NCBI GenBank assembly: GCA_951813855.1
Contig: OX638380.1
Location: forward strand, 512,876-576,875
Length of the DNA: 64,000 nt
Direction of reading: 5' to 3'
Origin: an uncultured Verrucomicrobiae bacterium
Lineage (GTDB): Bacteria; Verrucomicrobiota; Verrucomicrobiia; Limisphaerales; AAA164-E04
Shown: piece by piece, positions 1-7,847 of the stretch
Layout: each line of letters begins with the position of its first letter
Numbering within the stretch: the first letter of the stretch is position 1
The notes under the pieces: generated by a model
The model's database searches: none
What the model saw: the letters and a program-made list of their open reading frames with translations, nothing else
What the model was told of the DNA's origin: nothing
Made by a program: the position numbers and the translations under genes

Positions 1-988
1 AAGCTATCGGATGCCGATCGATCTCGAAAATGTAGTATTCGTCCAACTTATCGACGATCTGCTGCCGGGTCCGTTCCGACAACTCCTCCGCCGTCATCGC
101 GTCGCGAGCCAATGCCAAAATCAGGTCCACGTCCTTCGCCAGAGCCGGGCGAATCCGCTGATAATCATTGGAATAAATCAACGTGCCGATTCCCTCGTTG
201 GAGAAAACCTCCGACAACAACCCTTCCTTGGTCCGCCCGTTGATCACGTGAACCCGGGACACTCCGGCCTCACAAGCGCGCTTGGCGCACCGAGCTTTGT
301 CCCCGGGAACGAAATCCTGGCCCCGTTTGTCCGTCGCCAGTCGCTCGGCCAACTGGTGAACCGGCATTTCCCGAATCGGCTCGCCCCGATAATTGATTCT
401 GCCCTGCGGCGTCAGGTAGATCAGTTTCACCGCCCGGAGAGCCAAGGCTACCTCAATAGCGATCAAGTCCGAATTGATTCGTAAGGTGCGGCCATTGCCG
501 TCGAATCCCAAGGGCGGCACTACCGGCACTACTTCGCGGTCTAACAGAGCCTTCAGCAGATCGACGTCGACCTTCCCCACTTTCCCGGTATTAAGCAAAT
601 CGGTCCCTTGGAGTATGCCTGCGGGACGGGATTTGACTGCGTTAGTCACGGCCGCCCGGATATGGTGAGCCGCAAAGCCCTCGAGAATCTCATGGGCCAC
701 CCGATTGCCGACCGCCATCGCCAACTCCAGCGTAGTATCGTCAGTCACGCCGTCACCCCGTAAATCCGACACCTCGACCCGCTGGCTCTTGGCCAACTGT
801 TCGATCTGATAAGCCGCTCCGTGGATCAACACCACGCGGATACTCAGGGAGCGCAATACGGCTATGTCCGTGATGACGTTGGCGAGACTCTCGCCGGAAG
901 CGATGATCCCGTCCATGCAGGTCACGAAAGTCTCGCCGCGAAACCGCGGAACGTAATTTAAAATGCCTCTGAGATCGTTGGGATTCAC
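1..988 (-). CDS. argA: Amino-acid N-acetyltransferase (N-acetylglutamate synthase, ArgA type), C-terminus cut by window edge
   Basis: The minus strand reads without a stop from about 988 to the window edge. The product begins VNPNDLRGILNYVPRFRGET and carries an amino-acid-kinase-like domain: VLIHGAAYQIEQLA for the glycine-rich nucleotide-type loop, then DDTTLELAMAVGN, RINSDLIAIEVALAL and KLIYLT. It then enters a GNAT-like segment (RPALAKDVDLILALARDAMTAEE) that continues beyond position 1. This kinase-plus-GNAT order is that of ArgA, which acetylates glutamate with acetyl-CoA as the first step of arginine synthesis. An ATG at 1011 is in another frame and stops after eight codons. The first plausible in-frame start is GTG at 988, with no clear ribosome binding site. 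A good promoter lies just upstream. Gene identity is confident, the exact start is not. Confidence 0.8.
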   Translation of the reverse strand, partial: MNPNDLRGILNYVPRFRGETFVTCMDGIIASGESLANVITDIAVLRSLSIRVVLIHGAAYQIEQLAKSQRVEVSDLRGDGVTDDTTLELAMAVGNRVAHEILEGFAAHHIRAAVTNAVKSRPAGILQGTDLLNTGKVGKVDVDLLKALLDREVVPVVPPLGFDGNGRTLRINSDLIAIEVALALRAVKLIYLTPQGRINYRGEPIREMPVHQLAERLATDKRGQDFVPGDKARCAKRACEAGVSRVHVINGRTKEGLLSEVFSNEGIGTLIYSNDYQRIRPALAKDVDLILALARDAMTAEELSERTRQQIVDKLDEYYIFEIDRHPIA

Positions 989-1002
989 GAATCGATATAA
1001 CG

Positions 1003-1037
1003 CAATGCCATTATACTAATAAGACCGTAATAATCAA
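1003..1037 (-). promoter_or_regulatory. Sigma-70-type promoter for the argA-like gene
   Basis: On the minus strand TTGATT (1037-1032) and TATAAT (1015-1010) are separated by 16 bp. Transcription would start near 1003, only about 15 nt before the proposed GTG start at 988, so the leader would be very short. Confidence 0.45.
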
Positions 1038-1102
1038 ATTAACGGGGACGAATCTCACGGAAAAACGGATCGAAACCGGAGTCGAACGCAACCATTTGCT
1101 TG

Positions 1103-1168
1103 TGTCCCATCAGGTAGTGTAGGAGTGGGTTCCCAGAGGCTGCTAGTGTCCCATTTGGTGGTGTAGGA
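1103..1168 (+). repeat. Two 22 bp direct repeats, possible solitary end of an insertion sequence
   Basis: Unit A (1103-1124) and unit B (1147-1168) both read TGTCCCAT, then two variable bases, then GGT.GTGTAGGA. They differ at three positions and are offset by 44 bp. Repeated ~20 bp sites starting 5'-TGT are typical of the multi-site ends of IS21, Mu and Tn7-like elements. No matching transposase is adjacent. Confidence 0.35.
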
Positions 1169-1446
1169 AAGTGTCGGTAATTCCCACTGAAGAGAAAACC
1201 CAGAAAAACCGTAACTGCCCAGGTACCCAAATCCCTCTTTTCAGCTTCGGGCGATTGTTGTGTTATGGTTCGTTTAGGCTGGGAGTTCTTCGAGTCGCAT
1301 GTAGAGCCGTGAAAAACCACATCCATTCAGCGGGTGCGAATCACGTCCAACAACTATCGCTCCGGTTGGAAGCAATCGCGGCGGCTTAGGGAGGTAACGA
1401 GGTAATCTGGAGCACTACGGTGTCAAAGGACTGCCGGGCAGTTCAG

Positions 1447-1897
1447 TGTTATTCGCCACGTTATTTCGGGCGAATTTTTCACATTAATCCGGGAGCTAAT
1501 TGGGATGGGCCAGCTAGGAGTGACGACCGATTCTCAACGGCCAACGGTTTTATAAATAGACTGCTTGGAAATGAAAATTCGGTTGGGATTCGGGGAACGG
1601 GTCATTAGCTTCGCAGCAGGTCGTTCCAGTCTTTAGCCTCAGGAGGCCTCAGTCGTTGGGCGTTGGTATGACGCTACAATAACCGAGAGGCGGTATGATC
1701 GCCACTTTCGCCGGCGTCGAAAGCGCAAAGGATCCGCTGGAAGTTCCAACGGCAGAACCATGGGGGGAGTCGGGGAGTCGTTGACGGCCAAAGAACACCA
1801 CTATGGGTCAGCCGACCGCCGGATCATAGCGTTTATGTCCGAAATAATGCGAAATAAAAACGCTCGTTTTGCTGGCGTTTCATGGCGTTGCCTCGCC
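1447..1897 (-). mobile_element. Internally deleted copy of the four-gene transposon (MITE-like)
   Basis: Position 1447 begins TGTTATTCGCCAC followed by TTATTTCGGG and, about 30 bp in, TCACATTAATCCGG. This is the right-end arrangement of the complete element at 39,687-43,814. Reading the minus strand from the other side, ~1880-1845 contains GCGTTTTTATTTCGC and ATTATTTCGGA, matching the inner part of that element's left end, while the outermost bases near 1897 are degenerate. Between the ends lie only remains of the Toprim gene. The copy is therefore inverted relative to the complete element and has lost the small ORF, transposase and ATPase. The left-end boundary is approximate. Confidence 0.6.
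1612..1835 (-). pseudogene. 3' fragment of the transposon Toprim/primase-like gene
   Basis: Minus-strand DNA aligns with the last ~75 codons of the gene at 42,772-43,650. SGVVF near the start corresponds to SGVVF of the intact protein, and the end reads AKDWNDLL against AKDWNELL, followed by a stop. The segment between is frameshifted, including the Toprim DxD region. The 3' flanking DNA (ATTTTCATTTCCAAGCAGT) also matches the sequence after the intact gene. Confidence 0.6.
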
Positions 1898-1977
1898 TCG
1901 CGGCACGCGGGTCAATTCAATGGAGCGATGGCGTCCGGAACGGCGCGCGTGGCGAACGCCGCGGCCCGGAATCACGG

Positions 1978-2040
1978 CCGGAAAAGATCGGGACTGGAAC
2001 CGGCGGAACCGCGGCGAGGTCCTGCATCAAATCATCCCTG
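1978..2040 (+). repeat. Dispersed ~80 bp repeat, copy R1
   Basis: Core GAAAAGATCGGGACTGGAA, followed by a GC-rich variable part and then GAGGTCCTGCATCAAATCATCC. It is related to copies at 2943-3036 and 4021-4103. This copy lacks the CCGGCATTCCGG tail of the other two. Confidence 0.6.
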
Positions 2041-2192
2041 GACCTCGGCAAGCCTGACCAGCCGCGGCAAGCGTTCTCTCCGGCAATCCTGGACCGCGGC
2101 ATCGACGGACTGGACGGACCAGGCGGCAAGCCTGCTTGGGCGGCGCCGGTAGATTCTTGACGCCGTCGGCAAATCAAGGGAGTCTCTAGGTC

Positions 2193-2906
2193 ATGCTTCG
2201 TGTATTGTGCTTGGTTAGCGTTTTTTCCTCTACCGTTTTCATGTCTGGTTGTGCTGATAGGCCCAGCCAAACGTCGCTGCATGATGCCGCTCGCAGTGGG
2301 GACGTCGAAACGGTTCGATTACTGCTTGACCGGGGAGCCGATATTGAAGCCAAGAATAACGACGCCGAGACGCCGCTGGATGTCGCTATCGAAAAAAACC
2401 TCGATGAGAGTTACGACGAAATCATCGCGTTATTACGCCGCGCTGGAGAGAAGTAAACTTCAAATCCAGAGAGTCTGCCAGAGGCTATCGCTCTCGGAAA
2501 CTTGAACGCCGTCCGCTTGCTGCTCGACCAAAGATCTGACATCGAAGGAAAGGACGCCAACGGTCAAACGCCGCTGGATATTGCTTCCAGGAACGATAGG
2601 ACGGAAATTGCCCTACTGTTGATTCGCCGCGGAGCCTTGGTGTCCGAATCCGCTATTGCGGAGGCTCCCAATGTCGAAATGCGGGATTTCCTTGAAGGGA
2701 TGGCCGAACGCCCTCGGCTTGGATTTGAATTTGGAAAAACCTTCGATATCCGGAAGGCATCTGGGGCCGAGTATCCGGGTGGAATTGGCTCTCAGGTCGT
2801 CGAAATTCAGATGCTCGGGGAGGACGGTCAATGGACGACCGTTGTTCCTGAAGCGTTTCGCTGGGACCTGCCTTTTGCTATCTTCCGAGCCGTTGCCACC
2901 GAGTAG
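2193..2906 (+). pseudogene. Ankyrin-repeat lipoprotein interrupted by one in-frame stop
   Basis: The first frame (2193-2456) starts with a lipoprotein signal ending at lipobox MSGC (Cys about residue 20), then an ankyrin repeat (TSLHDAARSGDVETVRLLLD, DAETPLDVA). A TAA at 2454-2456 interrupts it, but the same frame continues as TSNPESLPEAIALGNLNAVR and a second ankyrin repeat (GQTPLDIASRNDRTEIALLL) to 2906. Homology across the stop matches repeat-to-repeat spacing in the intact ankyrin protein at 61,179-63,209, so a nonsense change in a formerly ~237-residue protein is the simplest reading. The last ~85 residues (RPRLG..., IRKASG, IQMLGEDGQW, DLPFAIFRAV) are shared with that protein. Expression as two pieces or stop readthrough cannot be excluded. 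Confidence 0.65.
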
Positions 2907-2942
2907 AGGCAGGAAGGGTGTGGAATCCTCCGAAGGTTGATA

Positions 2943-3036
2943 CCGGAAAAGATCGGGACTGGAATGGCGAAAAGCCGACGTGCGGCCGCCCAACACCTGC
3001 AGCAAATCGTCCATGGCGCACGCCCGGCATTCCGGC
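2943..3036 (+). repeat. Dispersed ~80 bp repeat, copy R2
   Basis: Begins CCGGAAAAGATCGGGACTGG and ends with CTGCAGCAAATCGTCC, GCGCACGCCCGGCATTCCGG. It lies 37 bp after the ankyrin pseudogene. The middle ~25 bp differs from R1 and R3. Confidence 0.6.
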
Positions 3037-3270
3037 CCATCTGCCTGCAACGGATAAGACCGCACCGCCTCCGGATCCTCCGACAGAAAATTCCAAGCGG
3101 TCGCTCGAGATAACTTTCCAGCCCCTCGGCATCGGGCGAACCGGAAAAACGCTCGTTTTTACGAGCCGGGCCGGGAACCGAGAGGAGATCGGGCGCAGGA
3201 ACGGGAGGGGATCATGACGGCGGTATCGAGGCCGGGAACGGGAAAAGGCTCCTCCGGAAAACGGGTAGAT

Positions 3271-3430
3271 CGGGGCTTCGCCCGGCTTGCGGAATTCCCC
3301 TCGTTGAGTGCCTTCGGCACGAGTAAGATTGCCGAGAAATGGAGATCCGCAGGCGCGGAATCGACCTGCTGCTGACGACAGCAGCACATCTAGCCACCAG
3401 TTTTTCGAACTGGTGCACGGCTTTTTTCTG
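3271..3430 (+). ncRNA. Candidate structured RNA, possibly HEARO/omega-RNA-like
   Basis: Several perfect hairpins follow one another. GGGC-TTC-GCCC lies near 3273-3283, GTGCC-TTC-GGCAC at 3308-3320 flanked by CGTTGA and GAGTAAG, TCCGC-AGGC-GCGGA at 3346-3359, TGCTGCTG-ACGA-CAGCAGCA at 3367-3386, and a terminator hairpin at 3395-3415 followed by a T run. The motif GTTGAGTGCC/GGCACGAGTAAG with the adjacent ATCCGC hairpin resembles, from memory, the HEARO RNA of IscB-encoding IS200/605-superfamily elements. No IscB or TnpB reading frame follows, so it would be an orphan copy. The hairpins are seen directly, the family name is a guess. Confidence 0.4.
3395..3427 (+). terminator. Intrinsic terminator ending the candidate RNA
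   Basis: CACCAGTT (3395-3402) and AACTGGTG (3408-3415) form a perfect 8 bp stem with loop TTTCG. It is followed by CACGGC and six T residues (3422-3427). Confidence 0.6.
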
Positions 3431-4020
3431 TTTTGTGGGATTTTTGCGAATTCATGCGGTCAGGCGCGGGCCGGCACGGAGCCGGGATGACGTTCTGCGG
3501 ACGCAGGATGACCGTTTACGGCCGATTGCGGAAATATACGGGTCGAATTCGGGCGTGTTTCGAGCCGAGGCGAAAGCGGAAAATCCGGGGGCGGCGGCAC
3601 CGGTTCCCGGCCTCGGTCGAGGGGCGATCCGGGCGGCCAGACAAGCGGGAACTTGGACGGTCCCGGGCGAATATCCGGACGGCGCAAACGGGAGGCGGGG
3701 CGTTCGATTAAAGCGGGCCGCGAAGACCGGCGAGGCGATCGCGCCGCTCCGGATTCGGAGCGCTCCCGGTTTCCGGGCGGCGTTCCGCTTCTTTCCGCGT
3801 TCGCGAATTGCGGTTTTTCGATTTCACGTTTCCGGTCGAGAGATGCCAGATCCGGAAGGGCGCGCAAGTTGATATTACGGGGGTTCCGGGAGGGTAGGAA
3901 CGAAGCGGAACGGACGGGAAATTTTCCGGGGGAAGGTTCGGAACGGGGACATCGTTTTTACGGCGGCCGCCGCTTCCCGATCTCGGAACTCCGCGTCCCG
4001 AAATGCCTGGGGGATTGGCA

Positions 4021-4103
4021 GGGGAAAAGATCGGGACTGGAAGCGGCGAATCGGCAGTGAGGTCCTGCAGCAAATCATCCGGTGCGCCCGCCGGCATTCC
4101 GGC
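4021..4103 (+). repeat. Dispersed ~80 bp repeat, copy R3
   Basis: Core GAAAAGATCGGGACTGGAA, then GAGGTCCTGCAGCAAATCATCC and GCGCCCGCCGGCATTCCGG. It shares the first half with R1 and the tail with R2. It lies about 140 bp from the 3' end of the AAA ATPase gene. Confidence 0.6.
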
Positions 4104-4246
4104 TCTGGGACAGCCCAGGACGTTCGAACCCGAACTGACGGTTGCACCACTGCCTGGGACTCGATCCGATCCGGCTGCCGTTTCGGAATGATCGCAACGC
4201 AAACCGCTCGGCGGAAAACCCGGTTTGGTCCATTTGGACGGCGATT

Positions 4247-5647
4247 CTACCGTTCGGCGGCGGTATCCCAATTCGGTCCGGTACGACGCTTTCGTTCCGG
4301 TTTCAATTGTTCCGCCGCCGGTTTGACCGCCCGGGACGCAGCGTCCCGGTTTTCCTCGCCCGGTATCGAGGTTTTCGCAACCGTGTTTTCCGGATTCAAG
4401 GCTTCGGCCCGATCAATCAGCCAATTGTGAAAACTCGGGATCGGACAAGACAAATTTTTATCGGCATCGGGCTGAAATACCCCTTGATGAATCAGATGTT
4501 CCAGGAAATCTTTCGGCTTCATTCCCGACGGTAAATCCCATCCCTCTTCGTTCGGTTTGACTTTGCTCGCCAGCATCCGGCGAACGGTCAATTCCGGCAA
4601 GCCGCTCGCCGACGTCGCTTGCGCCAAGGCGCCGACCAGGAGAACGGAAGTATCCATCGCGTTGCTCAGGCGCATCGCGTAACTGTCTTTTCGATAACCG
4701 TCGGCCAGCCGATCGACTTCCCTGGAATCCACGGCGCTCAAAATACCTCGCGTCTTATCCAGTCCGGCGAACAGAGCCGACGTTTCGTCACTGACATGTT
4801 GCGGCCATCCCTCCGATCGTTCTGCAATCTTCGCCGCGATGCCGTCCACCCGATCGGTGGAATACTCGATCCGGCACCGATCGAACATTTGTTTCACGCA
4901 GGATCGCACTTCCTCCGGCGCCAAGGCGCCGAGAGTGTGGATATTGCCGCGCGACAAGCGCGGCGACATGGCTTCGTTCAATTTTTCGACCGAATCGGCC
5001 AGCCCGGCGGCGACCGTAACGATTGGCAAGCCGTGAACCCCGAGATGCAGCAACTGAAGACAGTTTTCGTGTCGTTTCGTGACTTTTTGGATCTCGTCCA
5101 CCAAAAGGCAAAGCGGGCGCTCCCAGGTTTCCGGCGGAAATAATTTCGGCAACGAGGCAAAGGAAATTTCCGGCGGCGCGAGTTCCTCGACAGCTTCGCC
5201 GCCGGCGGTAAACACCCCCGCGATGCCGCCCGAAACGGAAATGTTGTTGACGATCCGGGTGCGGAACATCTTTTCGGCCGCAGGCTCCACTTCCTGGATG
5301 ATCTTGCCCGCCAGCGCCGCGGTATTCTCCAAATCCTCCAGATTTAATTCCAGCACATACGGCCGTTCCGGGTTCCCGTTCCAGGTTTCTTCCAGATGCG
5401 ACAACAGGGCCGTTTTTCCGGCACCCGGAGCGCCCCGAAAAACCACCAGCGCTCCGGCTGTCTTTTTACCTTGCTTCGAAAGATCGACGACGGCCCGGCA
5501 ATTTCTCTCCACGATTCCGATCTCCTCGCGCCGCCCGACGAAAACCGGAGGACTCACCCGGTCTCCGACTTCGGCATACTTCTTGATCAATGCCAGATCC
5601 GGGCCCGTTGAGTTTTTCGTGATACTGGAAATAGGGAAGCCTTGCAT
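4247..5647 (-). CDS. AAA ATPase of unknown role (intact member of a three-copy family)
   Basis: The 466-residue protein begins MQGFPISS and has a short N-terminal stretch leading into FVGRREEI (about 36-43), typical of AAA_16-type modules. Walker A is GAPGAGKT at 72-79 and Walker B LLVDE at 181-185. The C-terminal half is well conserved among the copies here (GWDLPSGMKP, DFLEHLIHQGVFQPD, CPIP...WLI) and could be a winged-helix module, as in ORC/Cdc6-like ATPases, but this is inference. The final ~50 residues are basic. The 60 bp upstream of the start is conserved in the decayed tandem copy, which lies directly upstream. No partner gene is adjacent, so substrate and pathway are unknown. Confidence 0.75.
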   Translation of the reverse strand: MQGFPISSITKNSTGPDLALIKKYAEVGDRVSPPVFVGRREEIGIVERNCRAVVDLSKQGKKTAGALVVFRGAPGAGKTALLSHLEETWNGNPERPYVLELNLEDLENTAALAGKIIQEVEPAAEKMFRTRIVNNISVSGGIAGVFTAGGEAVEELAPPEISFASLPKLFPPETWERPLCLLVDEIQKVTKRHENCLQLLHLGVHGLPIVTVAAGLADSVEKLNEAMSPRLSRGNIHTLGALAPEEVRSCVKQMFDRCRIEYSTDRVDGIAAKIAERSEGWPQHVSDETSALFAGLDKTRGILSAVDSREVDRLADGYRKDSYAMRLSNAMDTSVLLVGALAQATSASGLPELTVRRMLASKVKPNEEGWDLPSGMKPKDFLEHLIHQGVFQPDADKNLSCPIPSFHNWLIDRAEALNPENTVAKTSIPGEENRDAASRAVKPAAEQLKPERKRRTGPNWDTAAER

Positions 5648-5686
5648 CCTGTTCCGATCCTGCTCCCGTTCCGGCGAGGGCGCAAT

Positions 5687-7124
5687 TCAAAACGACCAGC
5701 GGAAAACCCGCGTCGAGCCAGGTTGGACGGCGATTCTACTGCTCGCCGCCGCGGTCTCGATCCGGTCCCGAACGCCGCTTCCGTTCCGGTTCGGATTGTT
5801 CACCGCCGATGCAAGAGCGTCCCGTCCCGCCTCGATTCGGCTCTGTCTCGAAACTTGCCGGTGCCGACTCGGGATTTCGATAAGCCAAGTCCGAAGATTC
5901 GGAATCGAACCGGACAACAGGTCGGTTCGATCGGGCTGAAATATCCCTTGGTAGATCAGATGATCCAGGAAGTCTCCGGCATCCATCCCTTTCGGCAAAC
6001 GCCGGCTTTCCAGTCCATCGGAGACTTCCTTTTCCCTTATGACGTCCACCGCCTGATCCCGCAACATGCCGGTTTCCGGCATCGCCCTCAGCAATCCTGC
6101 CGCCAAGTCGTAGGAGTCGCCAATCTCTTTACTCTGCCGCATCAAGTAGCTGTCTTCCCGCCAAGCGCGAGCCTTCCGCTCGATTGCCCTGGAATCCACC
6201 GAACCCAGATCGCCTCGGGTTTTGTCCAGTCTGCCGAACAAAACCGCGGTCCCGGTTCGGACATGCTACGGCCAGCCCTCCGACCGCTCCGCGATCTCGC
6301 CGGCGAACTGCTTCAGCTGTTCGGAAGTGTAATTGACTCGGCACCGGTCGAACATTTGCTTCACACAGGATTGCACCTCCTCCGGCGTCAAGGAGCCGAG
6401 CGTGCTCAGATTGCCGGTTGTAAAGTGCGGCGACATGGCTTCTCGCAGTTTCTCGGCAGAGTCAGCCAGGCCGGCGCAGACCGTGACGATCAACAACCCG
6501 TGTTCCCCCAGGTGAAGTTGCCTGAGACATTTTCCGTGATCTTTGGTTACCGTCTGGATCTCGTCCACCAGAAGGCATACCGGACGTTCCCATTGTTCCC
6601 TCGGTTTCAAATTCGCAAGGACGCGGAAATCAACCGGCTTCGGTCCCGTTTCTTTCGTCCTGGAACCTTCGAGATTGAAAATCCAGGCACCGAGACGGCC
6701 GCGCGTCGGCGACATGGATTTTTTCGTCGCGTTACTTCGTTCCGTCCGGAAAAACGTGTTCCCCAATTTTCCGAACGACCGAGGCGGCGGTTTTCAAATT
6801 GCTTTCCGGAACGAATATGACCAAAGGATCGGGTTCACCTTTCAAGTTTTTCTTTGAGATGTTCCAGCAACGAAGACTTGCCGGAACCGAGGGCGCCCCG
6901 AAAGATTACGATGTAACCAGCGATCGCTACACCTTGCCGGAACCGGTCAAAGGACCGGTTCCGGCGATTTTTTCCACGATTCCGATTTCCTCTTTCCGCC
7001 CTACGAAAACCGATGTACTCTCCCGATCTCCGGGTTCGACGAATTCCTTTATCAGCGCCAGATCGGGGCCCGGCGGCAAGGCCGACGGCTTTTTCCGGAA
7101 CCAGCGCCTCAGTAAACCTTGCAT
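5687..7124 (-). pseudogene. Decayed tandem duplicate of the AAA ATPase gene
   Basis: Homology to the gene at 4247-5647 runs end to end but in several frames. The start MQGLL...PPGPDLALIK and FVGRKEEIGIVE lie in one frame. A frameshift near 6930-6950 moves to IVIFRGALGSGKSSLLEHL (Walker A retained), followed by a stop and a divergent stretch. RPVCLLVDEIQTVTK through IAERSEGWP is then intact. The Gln codon after EGWP in the intact copy is TAG here (about 6266-6268). The C-terminal part (LPKGMDAGDFLDHLIYQGIF) remains open to 5687. The copy is therefore inactive as a full-length ATPase. Confidence 0.75.
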
Positions 7125-7174
7125 CGTGTTCCGATCCTGTGCCCGTTCCGGAAGGAGCGCAGTTCAAAAACTGA

Positions 7175-7847
7175 TGTTTTCTACATTATTTCGTGAAACC
7201 GTGCGTTTTTATTTTCAGGGTATTTCGGTTAAGAATGGACCGCGACAGCCATCCTGAGCGGCCGGTCTCCCGACGCCCAGAGCCTACCCTCCGGAACTGA
7301 GGCCGACGATACCTGCCAGCGTCCCGACGGCTCTCGATTCCGAGCCCTGCCCCGTGGTTCCCGTAAGCGTCGCGGCCGTTTCTGGTTAGCCTCAAATCGT
7401 GCCCCTTTTCCCATCGTCTGCCTCACGGAAAAGTCCCGGCGACACCCATTCCGACTAACCCTTGCTCCCACCAATTGCTGACCATCGGTGCCGTCTTCGT
7501 CTCTACCGCTGACACGATCCCATACTTTCCGGATTGGCTCAAACGTTGAAACCTGAAAGGAATTCTACGTGTCTTGGATGCCGACGAAGGTGGCGACCAC
7601 GGCACCGATCGTTTCTTGAGCGCCCCCCCGACGCCCAATTCCAGAGATCTAAAGGAGCCAGGGACTGGAACGGTGTCTTCACCGAGCAGAACTCTCTTCC
7701 CCTTGGATCGTCACTCCCAACTAGGACGACTAGTCGATTTTTCTTTTCCAGGCAGTTTTTTCTCGAAGCCATGGTCACCTCCAGCATCCGATCGGTATCT
7801 CGACCGCCACAATTCAAATATCGCCCGAAATAATGTGGTAAAAAACA
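7175..7847 (+). mobile_element. Internally deleted copy of the four-gene transposon (673 bp, MITE-like)
   Basis: The left end at 7175 reads TGTTTTCTACATTATTTCGTG, then GTGCGTTTTTATTTTCAG and TATTTCGG, then CCTGAGCGGC. These match the left end of the complete element in order. The right end, on the complementary strand from 7847, reads TGTTTTTTACCACATTATTTCG. The interior joins roughly the first 95 bp of the element to codon ~149 of the Toprim gene, so the small ORF, transposase, ATPase and primase N-terminus are missing. The 5 bp flanks (actga / cgaag) do not form a duplication. It abuts the upstream region of the AAA pseudogene. Confidence 0.7.
7271..7705 (+). pseudogene. C-terminal half of the transposon Toprim/primase-like gene, frameshifted
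   Basis: DNA from CGACGCCCAG (7271) follows the intact gene at 42,772-43,650 from about codon 149. RPDGSRFRAL, CLTE and the SVPSSSLPLT region align, and GARDWNGVF corresponds to GAKDWNELL near the end. Several indels break the frame. Confidence 0.65.

Larger units (their letters stand above)
989..1446. other. Intergenic region without a supportable gene
   Basis: Short open frames exist on both strands but none shows recognisable protein features. The stretch holds the argA promoter (1003-1037) and a pair of 22 bp direct repeats (1103-1168). It ends where a transposon remnant starts at 1447. Confidence 0.5.
3037..4020. other. GC-rich region between repeats R2 and R3 without a supportable protein gene
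   Basis: All open frames are compositional (Arg/Pro/Gly-rich) and overlap one another on both strands. The only structured part is the candidate RNA and terminator at 3271-3430. No IscB-like, HNH or other recognisable protein was found downstream of that RNA. Confidence 0.5.

Noticed and set aside
11..484. Plus-strand frame of 157 codons at the left edge
   Set aside because: It is the shadow of the minus-strand argA-like gene, whose translation has clear family motifs.
1917..2282. Minus-strand frames through repeats R1-R3 that share a DDLLQDL...PVPIFS-like string
   Set aside because: The similarity follows from the DNA repeat itself. The frames differ outside it and have no start or family support.
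3339..3872. 177-codon plus-strand frame after the candidate RNA, considered as a possible IscB or associated protein
   Set aside because: No HNH, RuvC or PLMP-like motifs. Composition is typical of a GC-rich non-coding frame and overlaps an equally long minus-strand frame.
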